NCBI GenBank assembly: GCA_003024785.1 | Contig: PUQB01000369.1 | Span: 151,740-215,739, forward strand | DNA length: 64,000 nt | From: Selaginella tamariscina | Taxonomy: Eukaryota > Streptophyta > Lycopodiopsida > Selaginellales > Selaginellaceae | Reading direction: 5' to 3' | In this document: one piece after another, positions 21,225 to 33,597 of the stretch | Layout: each line of letters starts with the position of its first letter | Position numbering within the stretch: position 1 is the stretch's first letter | Program-made: the position numbers and the translations under genes | The notes under the pieces: model-generated | Told to the model about the DNA's origin: nothing | The model's input: the letters and a program-made list of their open reading frames with translations, nothing else | The model's database searches: none

Positions 21225-22060
21225 ATTATATGTGAAACATATATATTAAGATGGGTTAGATAATTTGTTTCTAAATTTTTCATCTTTAAGTTCGTGAAAC
21301 AATATATATCAAAAAAATGTGTTTATATCTTGGGGTGCATATATGTATGTTTAAACATATATGCTATATTGATGTATAACATACATATACATATATTCAT
21401 ATATATACACACACACACTTGTGTATATATGTTAATGTAAACATAAAAAACATATAGATCCATAAAGAGTGATGCAATTCACTATTTGCATTAATTTGCA
21501 TTACAAGAGTTTCAAACAAATACTTACTTAAAATGTACATCGTTGAGCATGTATGTTATTTTGCCTCATAATCTTTAACATTTTGTCTACATTTGAAGAC
21601 ATGCCAAATATATGAACAAATATGTACATAGCTTTTGCACGTGCACATACACATACATATGCCTTCATACACACATGCTTACTTCAAATTATTTATTCTT
21701 CAAAACTTAAAGATTTGAATTAACTTCTTAGCATTCCCTTTACAGTGGCCTATAAAACTAAATTGAATATTCTCATAGCCATGAAAGCAATGAAGCCTAT
21801 ACTTATATATTTGTGTGCTAATATATGTTATATGTGGTTGAATGTGAACATGTATATAATGTGTTGGATGCATGTATGGATTAGATGAATATACTAATTA
21901 TGTGCAACGTGAATTTTATTTGAAAATACATTAATCTAATTCCTACATATATAAATCATGATTGACATATACACATGCATGTATACATTAAAATAGTTAT
22001 CTCTGACTTTTTGCAATATTGTCTTGACCACAAAGAATGTGCTCGCTACTAAATATACTT
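20340..22060. other. AT-rich part of module arm, no gene
   Basis: AT-rich sequence with TATG-type simple repeats, including a (TA)n run at 21201-21224. The same sequence recurs reversed at 25095-26935 and 47870-49700. No gene or RNA is recognised. Confidence 0.7.
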
Positions 22061-24112
22061 AGGCATTTATTCTATGGCTGATGCTGACGCTCTTTCTCAA
22101 GCTCCTCTTCCACCTTCTCTCTCTTCTTATGTTACCTTTTCTCTCTTCTTCTGTTCCTGAGGAGGCAGTTGCTCCAGCATCAGTGAATTTTTTGAACGAG
22201 GATTTGGTACCATCAGGAGTGTTGTGTTTGATATTCAATGTCTGCAAGGTGTAGAGTTAGATTTGTCGTCTTTGGATGAGGTTCAAGAAGGGATTCGAAG
22301 GTTTCATGATGGGTTTGAGAATCTTGCATCACTTATTGATGACTTGCCTTTCATGCACTTACATTCGTAATATCGCCTTCAGGATGACATTCTTTATTTT
22401 GTGTGGACTGATTCGGATGATCATTTGCTGTTGGTGGTGCATTCGGTTTTCGTTCCATGCTTCCTCCACACTTACCATGACTCTGCTATTCTTGGCGGGC
22501 ACATGGGACATCGTCATATAATTGAAAAGCTGTGCATCTTTCTATTGGCCAAAGTTGCAAGGAGATGTGATTCGATATGTGCAAAGTTGTGTGTGTTGCC
22601 AAGCTTGTAATACTCCCCCATGTACTTTGGAAGGACTATTGGAGTCAATTGCAGTTTCTCATCTGTTTAAGTTGGTGATATTTGATTTGATAGGACCTTT
22701 TCCATGATCAACTACTAACAACGAGTACATTATTATTGATTTTGACTACCTAACTAGTTGGGTGGAAGTTGATGCTTTTGCTAGTGCAACTGCCTCTGTT
22801 GTTGGTTAGTTTCTCTTTAATTGGGTCATGTTTTAGCATTCTTGTAAGCAAATTCTCTCAGATAATGGTTCTATGTTTATGACTGAGGCATTTCATGTCT
22901 TGACATCTTAGTTGGGGATATGCCACACCTTCACAAGTACTTATCATCCTCAGGCAGATGGTTTGGTGGAACAGCTCATTATGACTTTCAAGGGGATGAT
23001 CGCAAAGTACGTGAACTTTCAACATTCAGATTGGGATGGTTATTTGCCGTCTCTTTGATATGCTTATGTCATTGGAATACAGAGTTTTGTTAGTACTTCA
23101 CCATATAAGCTCTTATATGGTCATGATCCGTTGTTGCCGATGGAGTTGGATTTACCTTCTTGCTTGCCACGAGTTATTGATGCTAGGTCCTAGGACCGAT
23201 AATTGACGAGCATTCTTCCATTGGGTCAAGCAAAGTCTACACAACACTTGGGCCGCATATAAGTGGGACAAAAACGACGTTACAACTCTCATCATGGTCC
23301 ACCTGTAGAGTATAAGGTGGATGAGTTGGTGTTAATTCGTTTTCCCAAGCTTACGGTACGTGGTTTAATTAAGAGTCCCTTACTTAGTGGAAGGGACAAT
23401 ATCGAGTGATGCAGCAGGTGTTAAGCCATGATCCAAGAGTAAGGAGACTTGACTCGAGAGCAGGATAAGGACTAGGAACAAGACATGAATAGGACAAGAA
23501 CCAGGAGCAAGACAGGAGTAGGATAAGAACTAGGAGCAAGATAAGGAGAGAATAGAAAGTAAGGAGCAAGACAAGAATAAGATAAGATTGATCGTAGAAA
23601 GACTGGTGTTACTAATAATTAATTGTACAACAATTAGGTCAGAGCTTTTATGCTCACAACTCCAAGAGCTAATCTGGTCATGAGCTAAAAATGGTGACCC
23701 TTATCCTGTAGCATATCCTGTAGGCATATTCTGTAGGTATATCCTATAGGCATATCTTGTAGGCATATCCTATAGGCATATCCTGTAGGTATATCCTATA
23801 GGCATATCTGTATCCCGTATCATGTATCCTATATCCTGTATTTTGTATCCAGAATCCTGCATCTTGTATGGGTTGTGACAGCAGGTAGGATCGCAAGTTT
23901 ATGAGGTTCGACACGACATTCAACCCGATCCTTCAGAGATTGTGCATATGCAACGATTGAAGCATTTTGTGCAATGATTAAAACGTTTTGTGCAATAGGG
24001 TCAGGAACAAGTTGTGCCGCCTACAAATCCACCAATGCCTCCTCTTGATGTTCCTTCAAATCCGGGAGAGAACCCTAACCACCTTCCATCCTTTCGAGAG
24101 AGGAGGGGATGA
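22061..24112 (+). pseudogene. Outer Ty3 copy 1: integrase and 3' coding end
   Basis: Resumes at MADADALS-like codons after the large insertion. The zinc-binding HHCC domain is readable (HDSAILGGHMGH and SCVCCQACNT), then the integrase core in broken frames: a FDLIGPFP segment, YLTSWVEV, SDNGSMF (second catalytic D), YHPQADGLVEQ (last catalytic E), and then SPYKLLYGHDPLLPME and HHGPPVEYKVDELVLIRFP. In-frame stops occur at several points in the core. The integrase cannot be active. A solo LTR interrupts the tail at 23419-23880. The polypurine AGAGAGGAGGGG just before 24113 is the plus-strand primer. Confidence 0.82.
23419..23880 (+). mobile_element. Solo LTR with perfect GCAGG target duplication
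   Basis: This 462-bp insertion begins TGTTAAGCC and ends TTGTGACA. GCAGG is found at 23414-23418 and 23881-23885; the uninterrupted site is at 46680. Inside are two internal simple repeats: GAGCAAGA/AGGATAAGA-type purine repeats (23455-23585) and a TATCCTGTAGGCA-type repeat (23700-23860). Confidence 0.85.
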
Positions 24113-24260
24113 TGTAAGGTCCACGTCTATAGCTACATGTACACATACTATTATTAGTGTAGTGGATTTTGATAACCGTCGAATTGGTTTCAATCTAGAC
24201 CACTCACTCCTGTATATAATCTAATACAATATACACATTTCTATATTCCAATCTCTCACA
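24113..24260 (+). repeat. 3' LTR of outer Ty3 copy 1
   Basis: This 148-bp LTR reads TGTAAGGTCCACG to CTCTCACA and is followed by AAGT. Nearly identical to 46915-47062. Confidence 0.85.
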
Positions 24261-25094
24261 AAGTGATATTATTAATAATTAGTATTCGATTATAATGATT
24301 TGAAGGATGGCTGGAGCATATGCAAACCCCTAACATCCATCTTTTGGAATCTCTTCTCTTTATGCAAGAATCTCCTAGTTGGTTATTCAAAATGGTTGGT
24401 TTTAAGTTTAAAATAAATACACACACATGAAGTAATGACAAAGGACTTACACAAGAGGAACTAAATAGGTACGCATTTACAACAAAATGTGACTTATTTT
24501 ATTCAAGTCAAGACAAATTATTAGACATGCCAACTAAAGCTTGATGGATAAAGATTTGTTGAACTATGAGCCTTTTAAAGCATATATATGCACAAGGGTT
24601 TAGGTTTTTGACATGTGCATGTATGTATCAAATTCTTTATAGCAACTATTGGCTGGCAATTGCTTATTGTTGGATTCCTCCTTAACAACTACTCGCCTTT
24701 GTTTCAGAAACAAACACAAGGCCAAGCACTGCAATTCCTGCAAGCATCAAGAAAGTCCATAGGAAGCTCTGTGTGATAATGAGTTTTGAAACTCAATTTG
24801 CATTAGTTGCAATTGTTTTCCTGCATATTCTAGTATGGAACAAATACATTTATTATAATTTGTAATTCACAAGAATCGAATTTTATGTGAATAAACTTTA
24901 ATTGTTTTCACCCTAAACCTTATGCTCAAGTGTACAGAGAGAGAAATTATATAACAATTGCGAATTGAGGACATGAGTATCCATGCATATGTATATATAA
25001 TAAACTCAAATTTATGTGGTGAAAATGGTGGAGGTGACACGACGAGGATGTCCGTTTTTTTAACATCATCTTAGATTCTCCTAACTTAAATGCC
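24261..25094. repeat. Module M, 3' flank of outer Ty3 copy 1
   Basis: Matches 28070-28840 and 47063-47870 (GTATTCGATTATAATGATTT, AACCCCTAACATCCATC, ATGGATAAAGATT, TTTCAGAAACAAACACAAGG). No gene is recognised. Confidence 0.7.
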
Positions 25095-25848
25095 TAAGTA
25101 TATTTAATAGTGAGCACATTCTTTGTGGTCAAGACAATATTGCAAAAAGTCAGAGATAACTATTTTAGTGTATATATGCATGTGTATATGTCAATCATGA
25201 TTTATATATGTAGGAAATTAAATTAATGTATTTTCAAATAAAATTCCACGTTGCACATAATGTATACATGTCTTTGTAATTTGAATTTAGTATATTCATC
25301 TAATCCATACATACATCCAACACATTATATACATGTCTACATTCAACCACATATATAACATATATTGGCACACAAATATATAAGTATAGGCTTCATTGCT
25401 TTCATGGCTATGAGAATATTCAATTTAATTTTATAGGCCACTGTAAAGGGAATGCTAAGAAGTTAATTCAAATCTTTAAGTTTTGAAGAATAAACAATTT
25501 GAAGTAAGCATGTGTGTATGAAGGCATATGTATGTGTATGTGCACGTGCAAAAGCTATGTACATATTTGTTCATATATTTGACATGTCTTCAAATGTAGA
25601 CGAAAATGTTAAAGATTATGAGGCGAAATAACATACATGCTCAACGATGTACATTTTAAGTAAGTATTTGTTTGAAACTCTTATAATGCAAATTAATGCA
25701 ATTCACTTGTACATTTTAAATAAATATTTGTTTGGGACTCCCGTAATGCAAATTAATGCAAATAGTGAATTGCATCAATCTTTATGGATCTATATGTTTT
25801 GTATGTTTACATTAACATATATACACAAGTGTGTATATTATATATATA

Positions 25849-25880
<32 letters not shown>

Positions 25881-26033
25881 GAATATATGTATATGTATGT
25901 TATACATCAATATAGCATATATGTTTAAACATACATATATGCACCCCAAGATATAAACACATTTTTTTGATATATATTGTTTCACGAACTTAAAGATGAA
26001 AATTTTATCTAACCCATCTTAATATATATGTTT

Positions 26034-26072
<39 letters not shown>

Positions 26073-28060
26073 GTATATCTATATGAAATCAAATTATTAT
26101 TTACATATTCTTGTCTCATATATTCATGTATAATTAATAGTTACTGGCTCTTTGGTTCTTAAATTATGGTAAAAACGCATTCATTTTGTACACATACTCT
26201 GTTAACACTTGGATAGATATGTAAATCTTCAATTTTTTATTTATTCTCACATTTAAGATGAATCTTTACTATATCGTATTTATACATAAAAGCCCACTTC
26301 TTGCCTTGCAATGTCTTCTAGATTTTTTTATTTTTGTTGTAACTACAATGTTTTATTTTTGTTGTAACTTATTCATAAGTTTAAAATTTTAAATAGGATG
26401 TTTAAGTATTTTTATTAAATCGATAAGGACGTATACGTAGTGTTAGAGTATGAGCAGAAGACTTACCTTAGTTACCTTAGTCATAACCTAAAGTTTTTAC
26501 ATCTTGTTTGACTGTAAGCATACAATACGTTGTTAATAATAAAAACCTTAACTTTTGGGGTGTATACAAATATTACATACCCACATAAAATGCAAACTCT
26601 AAGTAAAGTTGAGTCTAAATAGTTTCATGTGAATTTAAGATAATCCATTTATAAAGTTTTAAATTATAAGTATATTCCTACATGATTTTGTAGTTGATGA
26701 TTAATAATATAATTTGTTTAAAGAGCAATTATATTTCTTAAAGTATCTTAATTCATGTCAAAGACACAAACAACAAGCTTCTTGTTTAAATCGTTCAGAT
26801 GGTATGAATGGTTGAAAGAGTACATCGACCAGTAATATGACCTCATTATAGTTTATAAAGATTTTTTGAATTGTTGATAAGAATTTACTTAATACGTAAT
26901 CATTTGGGTTAAAGAGTTTTAGGATATGTGATATATTTATTTGTTAAATAGTAATCTACATTCTTTCAAGAGAGATCCCATATAATGGCTTCCCACCCAT
27001 ATGTCTATTGTACATATACACCTAAGAACATCCCCCTCCTTGGGGTTTTTCTTTCTTAAAAACTTAATCCATTTCTTGGTAAAGTTGATGTTGTTGTTAC
27101 TTGTTATACTTGACACCAATCTCCCAGGATTGCCCTCTTGTCAATAAAAGTTAATACCTTCGCAGTTTCACACTTAGGTAGCTTTTTTGCACTCTTGATG
27201 GGCACAATCATCTTGCTATGCACTAGGCTCACGTCGGTTGCAGTAAGCTGCTTAGCAAAGAGTTGTGCCCACTCGGAGATTTCTGGTTCCAACTTGAACT
27301 TAGTTGATGAGTTGGCAACCTTTGGAGTATCTGTATTTGTGGGTATCTTGTCTTTGTGACAAGGGACAATCTTGTTGTCAACACGTGGGACAAGATTGAA
27401 ATCATATAACCATTGGTAGGGCATGGTACTTTGTCCTTGTCCATATAGGTTCAAATTGTGAGGTGAATCGGGATGTTCTAATAAGTAACATGCAACATCT
27501 GCTAGTACCATTAACTTCTCCATTACGCCTCTAACCGTGATCTTCCTGGTTCTATATAACAAGAGAAAGGGAAATTACAAAAGAAAGAAGTTAAAGTCCT
27601 ATAGGGTTAGCCAAAACAAGATCCTTCTTTTATATACACATGTAGTCCACACACGTGGTGTACACGTTTGCTCACGCGGATCTACGTGGAGACCAGCAAA
27701 AAAAAAAATTTTAATATATTATTTATGAAAATTTTCACTAGGCACATAAAACTAGGGAATTTTGATAATGCAGTATTTTAAAGATATATGCTGATGGCTG
27801 TGGTAATGCACCCTTGGCTTCTTATTTTGGGTGGCTTTGGGGTTGACATTGCATCCATGACCTCGCTTTTCGTATAGCAGGTTCTCCTGGTAACTTGTAA
27901 GCTTAAACAGGTAACATATGTATCAAAGTCGTGATCTGATATTTCCAATAAATAACTATATTAATAAATATTTAAAACTTTTAATAAATTTATAATCCAA
28001 ATAAAACTTTGCACTACAAAACTTTCTATCTGATAATATATTTTATAATCTAATTAGAAA
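25095..28060 (+). repeat. B3 module arm, second copy
   Basis: Inverted relative to 19193-22060 and direct relative to 47870-50880. It contains AT-rich sequence with TA microsatellites (about 25838-25880 and 26038-26066), the B3 pseudogene on the minus strand, its promoter near 27610-27690 and the conserved TTGACATTGCATCC block. Confidence 0.85.
26956..27523 (-). pseudogene. B3-domain protein, copy 2 (frameshifted)
   Basis: Same protein as copies 1 and 3, on the minus strand from ATG at 27523. The start MEKLMVLADVACYLLEHPD and the B3 part WAQLFAKQLTATDVS, KLPKCETAKVLTFID are open. It has its own lesions: a frame change around 27440-27400 in the linker and another near 27140-27120 where EEGESWEIG is disrupted. 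FTKKWIKFLRKKNPKEGDVL follows in a third frame. The lesions differ from copy 1, so each copy decayed separately or carries independent sequencing indels. Confidence 0.7.
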
Positions 28061-28065
28061 TGCAT

Positions 28066-28990
28066 TATATAATTATTAGGTGATATTAATAATTAGTATT
28101 CAATTAGAATGATTTGAAGGATGGCTAGAATAAATGCAAACCCCTAACATCCATCTCCAGGCCCCAGGAACTTGTTCTCTTTATGCCATAATATTAAAAA
28201 TGGTTGGCTTTAAGTTAAAATAATAAACCACAGTATTAAGTACAGTAAGTATATTATTCATGCTACTGAAATGCAACACACACACACATTGCAGAGGCGA
28301 ATCGACAAAGGATTTATTCAAGAGAAACATGCATTTATAGCAAAATGTGACTTTATTTATTCAAGTCAAGACCAATGGATACGGGTTTTGCCTATAAGGA
28401 TTTGCTGAGCTATGAGTCTTTTGAAGCATGGCCGTGGTTTTGGGTGTAAAGGGTTTAGGGTTTATATATGTACATGTATACTAAATTCTTTATAGCAGTT
28501 ATTGGCTGACAACTGCTTCATTCTAGATGGTTGGCCCTTGTTGCTATATTTTCCTCCTGAAACAACTGCTTGACCTGGCCCCTCTGTTTCAGGAACAAAA
28601 TGAAATTTGAAACTCAATTTGCAGCAGGTGCAGCTTTTGCATATTCCAGTATGGAACAAATATATTAGTTAAATTTATTATAATTTGAATTTAATGTCCT
28701 CCCCTAAACCTAAACCTTGTACAATTGTAAACTTAGGTAATAATAAACATGGTGCAAATGCTAGAGAAACCTGGTGACTCCACGAGGATGTCCGTTTATG
28801 AACATCCATTTATAGATTCTACTGACTCCAACGCCTAAGTATATCTCACAATGTACTTAGTAGCAGTTTAATACAAACTCTTAACTTCTTCAGTTGTTAT
28901 GATCTGAAAGATTTAAAAGACACTATGTGGTAAGTGTAAACATATGTATTATTCATGATGAAACGATATGTGAACATTTTGGAAATTAAT
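28066..28990. repeat. Module M with empty outer Ty3 site
   Basis: TGCATTATATAATTATTAGG runs straight into TGATATTAATAATTAG at 28066-28092, where other copies have outer Ty3 between AAGT repeats. This is therefore the pre-insertion form of the site. The rest matches 1-450 and 24265-25080. Confidence 0.7.
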
Positions 28991-30794
28991 AACCTTGAAA
29001 TGTTTTAAATGGGGACTAGGAAACCAAAATCCTGTGCGCTATAGTAAAGACAATCCTTTGTAATCTTGCCCCCAACGAATTGACTTTAAAACTACATATA
29101 TAATTATGTTATAAACGAGCTTAAGCTAGACCTAGGAAATCTAGTTTATAAAGAATGTTTATTTATGTTTGCCTTCTAAAATAATTTTTGGAATGAGATT
29201 AATCCATCATGCAGGATATCTTTATAATAATGTAAATTTTATTTTGAGTTTAAATATTATTTAAAAGTGTTAATTATGACTTATGTTTAAGGTATCATAA
29301 AGTAATGAAGTAAGGAACTTTATATCCATTATAAATAATAGCCATTAGATTCATTACGACAAGGAGAATTCAAATTTAAATTATGTGAACATTCTTAATT
29401 TTATTATAATTATATTTTATTTTTAAATATCTTTGACTCGGTGCCTAAATTAACACTTGCAAGAAATTTTGAATAAAGGTCCAAAACATAAGTCATGTTT
29501 CAAATTTTTGTCATTTATTTATAAATTATTATAACAACGTACCCAAAAGAAATAATTTTGTATATTATGTAAATTTAAAAGTAAAGAATTTTAAATTCAG
29601 TAATAAAAACTTAAACTATATTATTTGTGGTTAAACCCTAAATATTGTGGTTAAACCTATATTATTTGTGGTTAAACCCTAAATTATTTATTTTTAAATT
29701 GAATTTTTAACTTAATTATTGATAATTATTATTTTGAACTTAAATCGTACATAACCCAAATTTCTGACATGTTTAAAATGGATAGTGTCACATGGATTTA
29801 GGATGGCAATGGATGTAAGTACCCATGCCATGAATACCATATCTACTTCAGTAGCCTTAATATTATTATGTGGGCTCAAGGATTAATATAAGTATCCATT
29901 TCATGAATGCATGACCTATGTTTACTTCAGTGGCTTTCGATAGTATCACGTGGGGTTAAGGATTTAGGATAACCGTTAGATGTAATCACCTATGTCATAG
30001 TCATGCATGATCCATGTTTAATTCAATTGCCTTCGTAATGGGAGTGAGTTTATGATTTAGAATGAATGGTAAATAGGAGTTAGAACGATTATTAATTAGG
30101 CATTATGACAAACTAACAGACAAACACAATGAACTAACTTATTATATAAAATATTCTAATTCAATTTTAAAATTCATTTAAAAAAAATGATAATTATACA
30201 AAAATTAAATATATTCTATTTTTTAATAAGGGGGCTTTTAAACATATATTCTAAAGATATGCTGTATTCGAATATATCATCTTAAACGCATTCCATTAGC
30301 CCATAGGCATGTATATCACGTAACATGCGGTATACTATATAGATAAAATATGTATATGTATATATTACTGATGTAAAAATAGTTACTAATTATTTTGTAA
30401 ATGATGATTATTAATTAACTTATAGAAGAATATGCCATTCAATGTGGCAGAAAGATTATGAAATACAATTTGTGTTGTGTACAATAATAATATCATCCTC
30501 TCAAGAACTATTCCTGGAGAATATTCCAAGCAAAATCTCTTCTTTTTTGCAAAGCTATATGTACCATTGTAAACCTGCATTAATAACTTATTTTATCGTT
30601 ATTTTAAAGTATATACACATTTAAAAATATATCTTAATTTAATATATGTATAGTTGTGCATGTAAGTATCACGTCTTTCTATCTTCCTATGTGTATATAT
30701 GTAGATACATGCAACCCCTATCAATACATAGATCTTTCTCTCTCTCTCACACACACACACCGCTGGTACGAACGGAGTAGAATATCCATGGGGG
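28991..30794. other. AT-rich sequence, no gene; short degenerate tandem repeat
   Basis: No coding or RNA gene seen. At about 29770-30060 there are three diverged copies of a unit near 100 bp (GTGTCACATGGATTTAGGAT, ATGTTTACTTCAGTGGC, TCACGTGGGGTTAAGGATTT variants). A short direct repeat TTATTTGTGGTTAAACCCTA lies at 29615-29690. Confidence 0.6.
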
Positions 30795-31931
30795 CTATCT
30801 TGGACCGGAGAGTTCAACGGCGTGGAGGTTGTCCGTGGAGTCAACAAGCCAATCAGATCTGTGAGGAATAAACTCCACCTCTTGGTTCCGTACAACTTCA
30901 ACCTTTTGCCACTCTTCCCATCTCTCTGCAAGCCCATCGCCCTCGAGCATCCGTACAACATCCGCCATCTTGAGCCTGTTCAACGAAAGCTGGTTAAAAT
31001 GTCTGTGTGTATATTGATGCGTATATATACGATCCATATCTACATCCGTGCAGTGTGCTATGTGTGTGCCTATGGATGCTGTGGTGTGTTTCATATTATT
31101 AAGTGTGTCCAGTAACCCCCCTCTCTCTTGTCATACATTTATTATGCACATACGGCTGCTGTGTTGTTCTTGCGGATATGGCCATTTACACATTCTCTAT
31201 ACATATAGATGGAGGAAGATCTTTTTGAAGCAAACTTAAGCATCGTATATACAAAGGGAGCAGATTAATCAGATATGAATACACACATTTATCGATTTTC
31301 TTAAGTATAAATATATGGATACATGAACATATATGCATAGTCTTCAATATTTCCATTAAGAAGAGACATATACATATATATACGCACAAGGTGTGTATAT
31401 GTTTTCTTACCAAGAGAGAGAGATAAAGATGTGTGTGTGTGTGCGCGTGCGTACGAACCTGTCGTTTGGTGAAACTTGTGTACACAGGAGTGCCACCTGA
31501 ATCAACTCTTCCACTTCATTTAGATCATACGAGTTTTGTAGATCCGAGTCCACGAGCTGCACCACTTTCTTCTCTCGTAGCAGTCCTTTCACCTGTACAA
31601 ACAGCAACATATATATATATCCAACACGCACATGTACATTTACATGTGCCCATACGCACATAGGAATCGAATATATGCAGATATACACACATAGGTATGC
31701 AGATAAATACATTCGACATGCACGCACAGTCACACACACACAATGTATCCTTTATGGCGTACCCAATCAAGAAGCATCACATCATCATCATTGGCCAGAC
31801 GTGCAAGATCAAAAGCTCTTTGTCCGGTTATTAACTCAAGCATAACCAAACACATCCGTTTTCTCCGAAGACTTTCCAGTAGATAAGTACTCGGGTGCAA
31901 TATGCCACGCACAGCAGTTGTCACATGTGTA
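30795..31931 (-). pseudogene. SERK-type LRR receptor kinase, 3' gene fragment (three exons)
   Basis: Matches the C-terminal end of somatic embryogenesis receptor kinases, plasma-membrane co-receptors in brassinosteroid, immune and developmental signalling. Exon 31931-31763 reads [20 protein letters not shown] codons in a shifted frame and [15 protein letters not shown]; exon 31592-31459 reads VKGLLREKK and [15 protein letters not shown]; exon 30975-30795 reads KMADVVRMLEGDGLAERWEE and ends LSGPR then a stop. Donors (TGG|GTACGC and ACAG|GTTCG) and acceptors (TGTACAG|GTG and GAACAG|GCT) are intact. The extracellular part, transmembrane segment and most of the kinase are missing, and there is a deletion or frameshift around 31880-31845. 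A captured or translocated fragment lying between two module M copies. Confidence 0.85.
31405..31765. repeat. CA/TG and TA simple repeats in SERK introns
   Basis: The two introns (30976-31458 and 31593-31762) are rich in ACACAC, TATATA and CATACA runs. Open frames across them on both strands are low-complexity artefacts. Confidence 0.6.
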
Positions 31932-32044
31932 TCTGTGTGTATTCTAAAGCATATTTTAATAAATGTTGAAGTATAATAACTTCTTTCTCTCTCTCTCTCT
32001 CTCACTCACACACACACACACAACGTACTCCATGTCCAGGAGAC

Positions 32045-32336
32045 ACACCATTATTTTGGGGTTGACATTGCATCCATGACTTCGCTTTTCGTACAGCGGG
32101 TTTCTCCTGGTAATTCGTAAGCTTAAACAGGTCAGTTTGTTTTTTACATTATTAATCTTGCTTTCACCAAGGTAACATATGTATCAAAATTGGGATCGGA
32201 TATTTCTACAGAAATAATAACTATATTATTAAATATTTAAAGCTTTTAATAAATTTATAATCCAAATAAAACTTTTCACTACAAAATTATTTATATTTGA
32301 TAATTTAATTAGAAATGCATTATATAATTATTAAGT
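32045..32336. repeat. Module M, 5' flank of outer Ty3 copy 2
   Basis: Begins GGGGTTGACATTGCATCC, and ends ATTATTAAGT at the TGTAAGG start of the element. It matches 450-708 and 27833-28060. Confidence 0.75.
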
Positions 32337-32490
32337 TGTAAGGTCCACGTGTAGGGCTGCATGCACACATACCATAGTGGATTTTGATATCCATAAGATC
32401 GGTTTCAATCTGAACCACTCACTCTTGTATATAATATAAGGTTTTGGGCTAATACAGTATACACATTTTTATATTTTGAGCTCTTACTTT
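32337..32490 (+). repeat. 5' LTR of outer Ty3 copy 2
   Basis: Aligns with 709-845 and 46915-47062; the right boundary is approximate. The leader 32491-32578 follows. Confidence 0.65.
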
Positions 32491-32578
32491 TGTGAAGGTG
32501 AGGCGCATCTTTAACTGTTCTAACAGAGTGCTCGGATTTGTGTTTTCTTTTATTTTTTTCATTATGCATAACATATAA

Positions 32579-33425
32579 ATTCTTTATTTGTGGAGCAGCT
32601 ACTCATGCAGTTGTTGGATGCCATGCGGATGCAATTGAACAATCACTCTCAATTGATAACAGCGTTCATAGCCCATGGTACTACCTTCATGCTCCTACTA
32701 CGAATCCTCGTGTCCGATTGGATTTCTTTCGCAGAAATCCTAAAGATGATATGTACAATTGGTTTGACCACTTCACCATGATTGCCACATATCATTCATG
32801 GGACAATGCTTGATATTTGCATGAGTTTCCTACTTGTCTTCAAGGGATGGCGTCGCAATGGTACAATGATTTGGACATTGCAACTCATGGGGATTGGAGT
32901 ATTCTTCTAGTAATTTTCAAATGTGTGTTTGGGCATACTGATGATTGTGATGATGCTTTTTAGCAGTTGCATCGTATTCGTTAAAAACCATCTGAATCGG
33001 GGATGTAGTTCGATGTTTGCTTTCGAAGCCTTTTGCTATGTGCAGAGCCTAACATGTCGAAGCGCATCAAGTTAGGTATGTTATGGCCAGCACTTCGTCA
33101 AGACCTTGTGGGGCTTGTGCATGCACTGGCTCCAATGACTCTTGATAATATTATGCAACTGGCACAACAATATAAGTCATCACCTCTTCAACTTGTAGCT
33201 TCATGTTCTCTAGTTCCACTTCATGTTAGGGATGGTCCTGCTTTGATGGAGGCTAATGCTGCCGCTGCACATGTACCAGCACAAGGTTGGGGCTATGGAC
33301 GTGGACGTGCAATTCATTGTTGGGTGTGTGATGAGGTTGGACATATGTATCAACATTGTCAACATTTTCTTGATTGGCGTCCTCCATTTTTGATGGAGGC
33401 CTTGGCAACAACAACGTTCGGTTGA
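32579..33425 (+). pseudogene. Outer Ty3 copy 2 gag with intact zinc knuckle
   Basis: The best preserved gag in the window. Motifs: VVGCHADAIEQSLS, PWYYLHAPTTNPRVRLDFFR, WFDHFTMIATYHSW, a stop near 32811, QWYND in a later frame, then an open stretch 33033-33425 with LVASCSLVPL, GRGRAIHCWVCDEVGHMYQH and a final C. The last is a complete CX2CX4HX4C knuckle. Gag packages element RNA. Stops and frameshifts around 32811-33030 disable it. Confidence 0.82.
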
Positions 33426-33597
33426 CGTCGCTATAATGGAAGGTCTTGATGTGGTAAATCTTTCGAAAAATGAAGAATTGCACGAGTAGAGGGCGAATAA
33501 GTTGGTGACCCCTTTGTCTTTCTTTTGGGAGTATCATCAAGGGGTTCACTCGGCACCAGTTCATCCGGCCTTTACTTTTCAAGTTTAATTCAATAAC

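Larger units (their letters stand above)
19193..22060 (-). repeat. B3 module arm, inverted copy
   Basis: Reverse complement of 25095-28060 and of 47870-50880 over about 2.9 kb. It starts in GATATATTTAAT-type sequence that matches the module next to the outer Ty3 target site and ends at TACTTAGGCATTTATTC near 22060. It lies inside outer Ty3 copy 1, next to the partial element X, and with 25095-28060 forms a large inverted repeat around a 3-kb centre. Confidence 0.85.
709..24260 (+). mobile_element. Outer Ty3-type LTR retrotransposon, copy 1, heavily interrupted
   Basis: The element starts with TGTAAG at 709 (5' LTR, about 135-150 bp) and ends with a 3' LTR finishing CTCACA at 24260. AAGT flanks both ends (705-708 and 24261-24264). 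An apparently empty site with AGGT occurs at 28066-28080. Removing the nested insertions leaves about 4.5 kb in the order gag, protease, reverse transcriptase, RNase H, integrase, which is the Ty3 order. All coding parts contain stops and frameshifts, so it is dead. Insertions at 1002, 8906, 13838, about 15055 and 23419 give a clear relative age order. The short LTR and 4-bp duplication are slightly atypical. I see no clear primer binding site after the 5' LTR. Confidence 0.8.

Noticed and set aside
22059..22247. Minus-strand 62-codon frame
   Set aside because: Antisense shadow of outer Ty3 integrase linker sequence.
20340..26936. Module arms as a MITE or satellite
   Set aside because: Arms are too long (about 2.9 kb), contain a gene and promoter, and show no short tandem period or clear terminal repeats.
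30386..31485. Plus- and minus-strand short frames around the SERK fragment
   Set aside because: They are antisense shadows of SERK exons or simple-repeat intron sequence.
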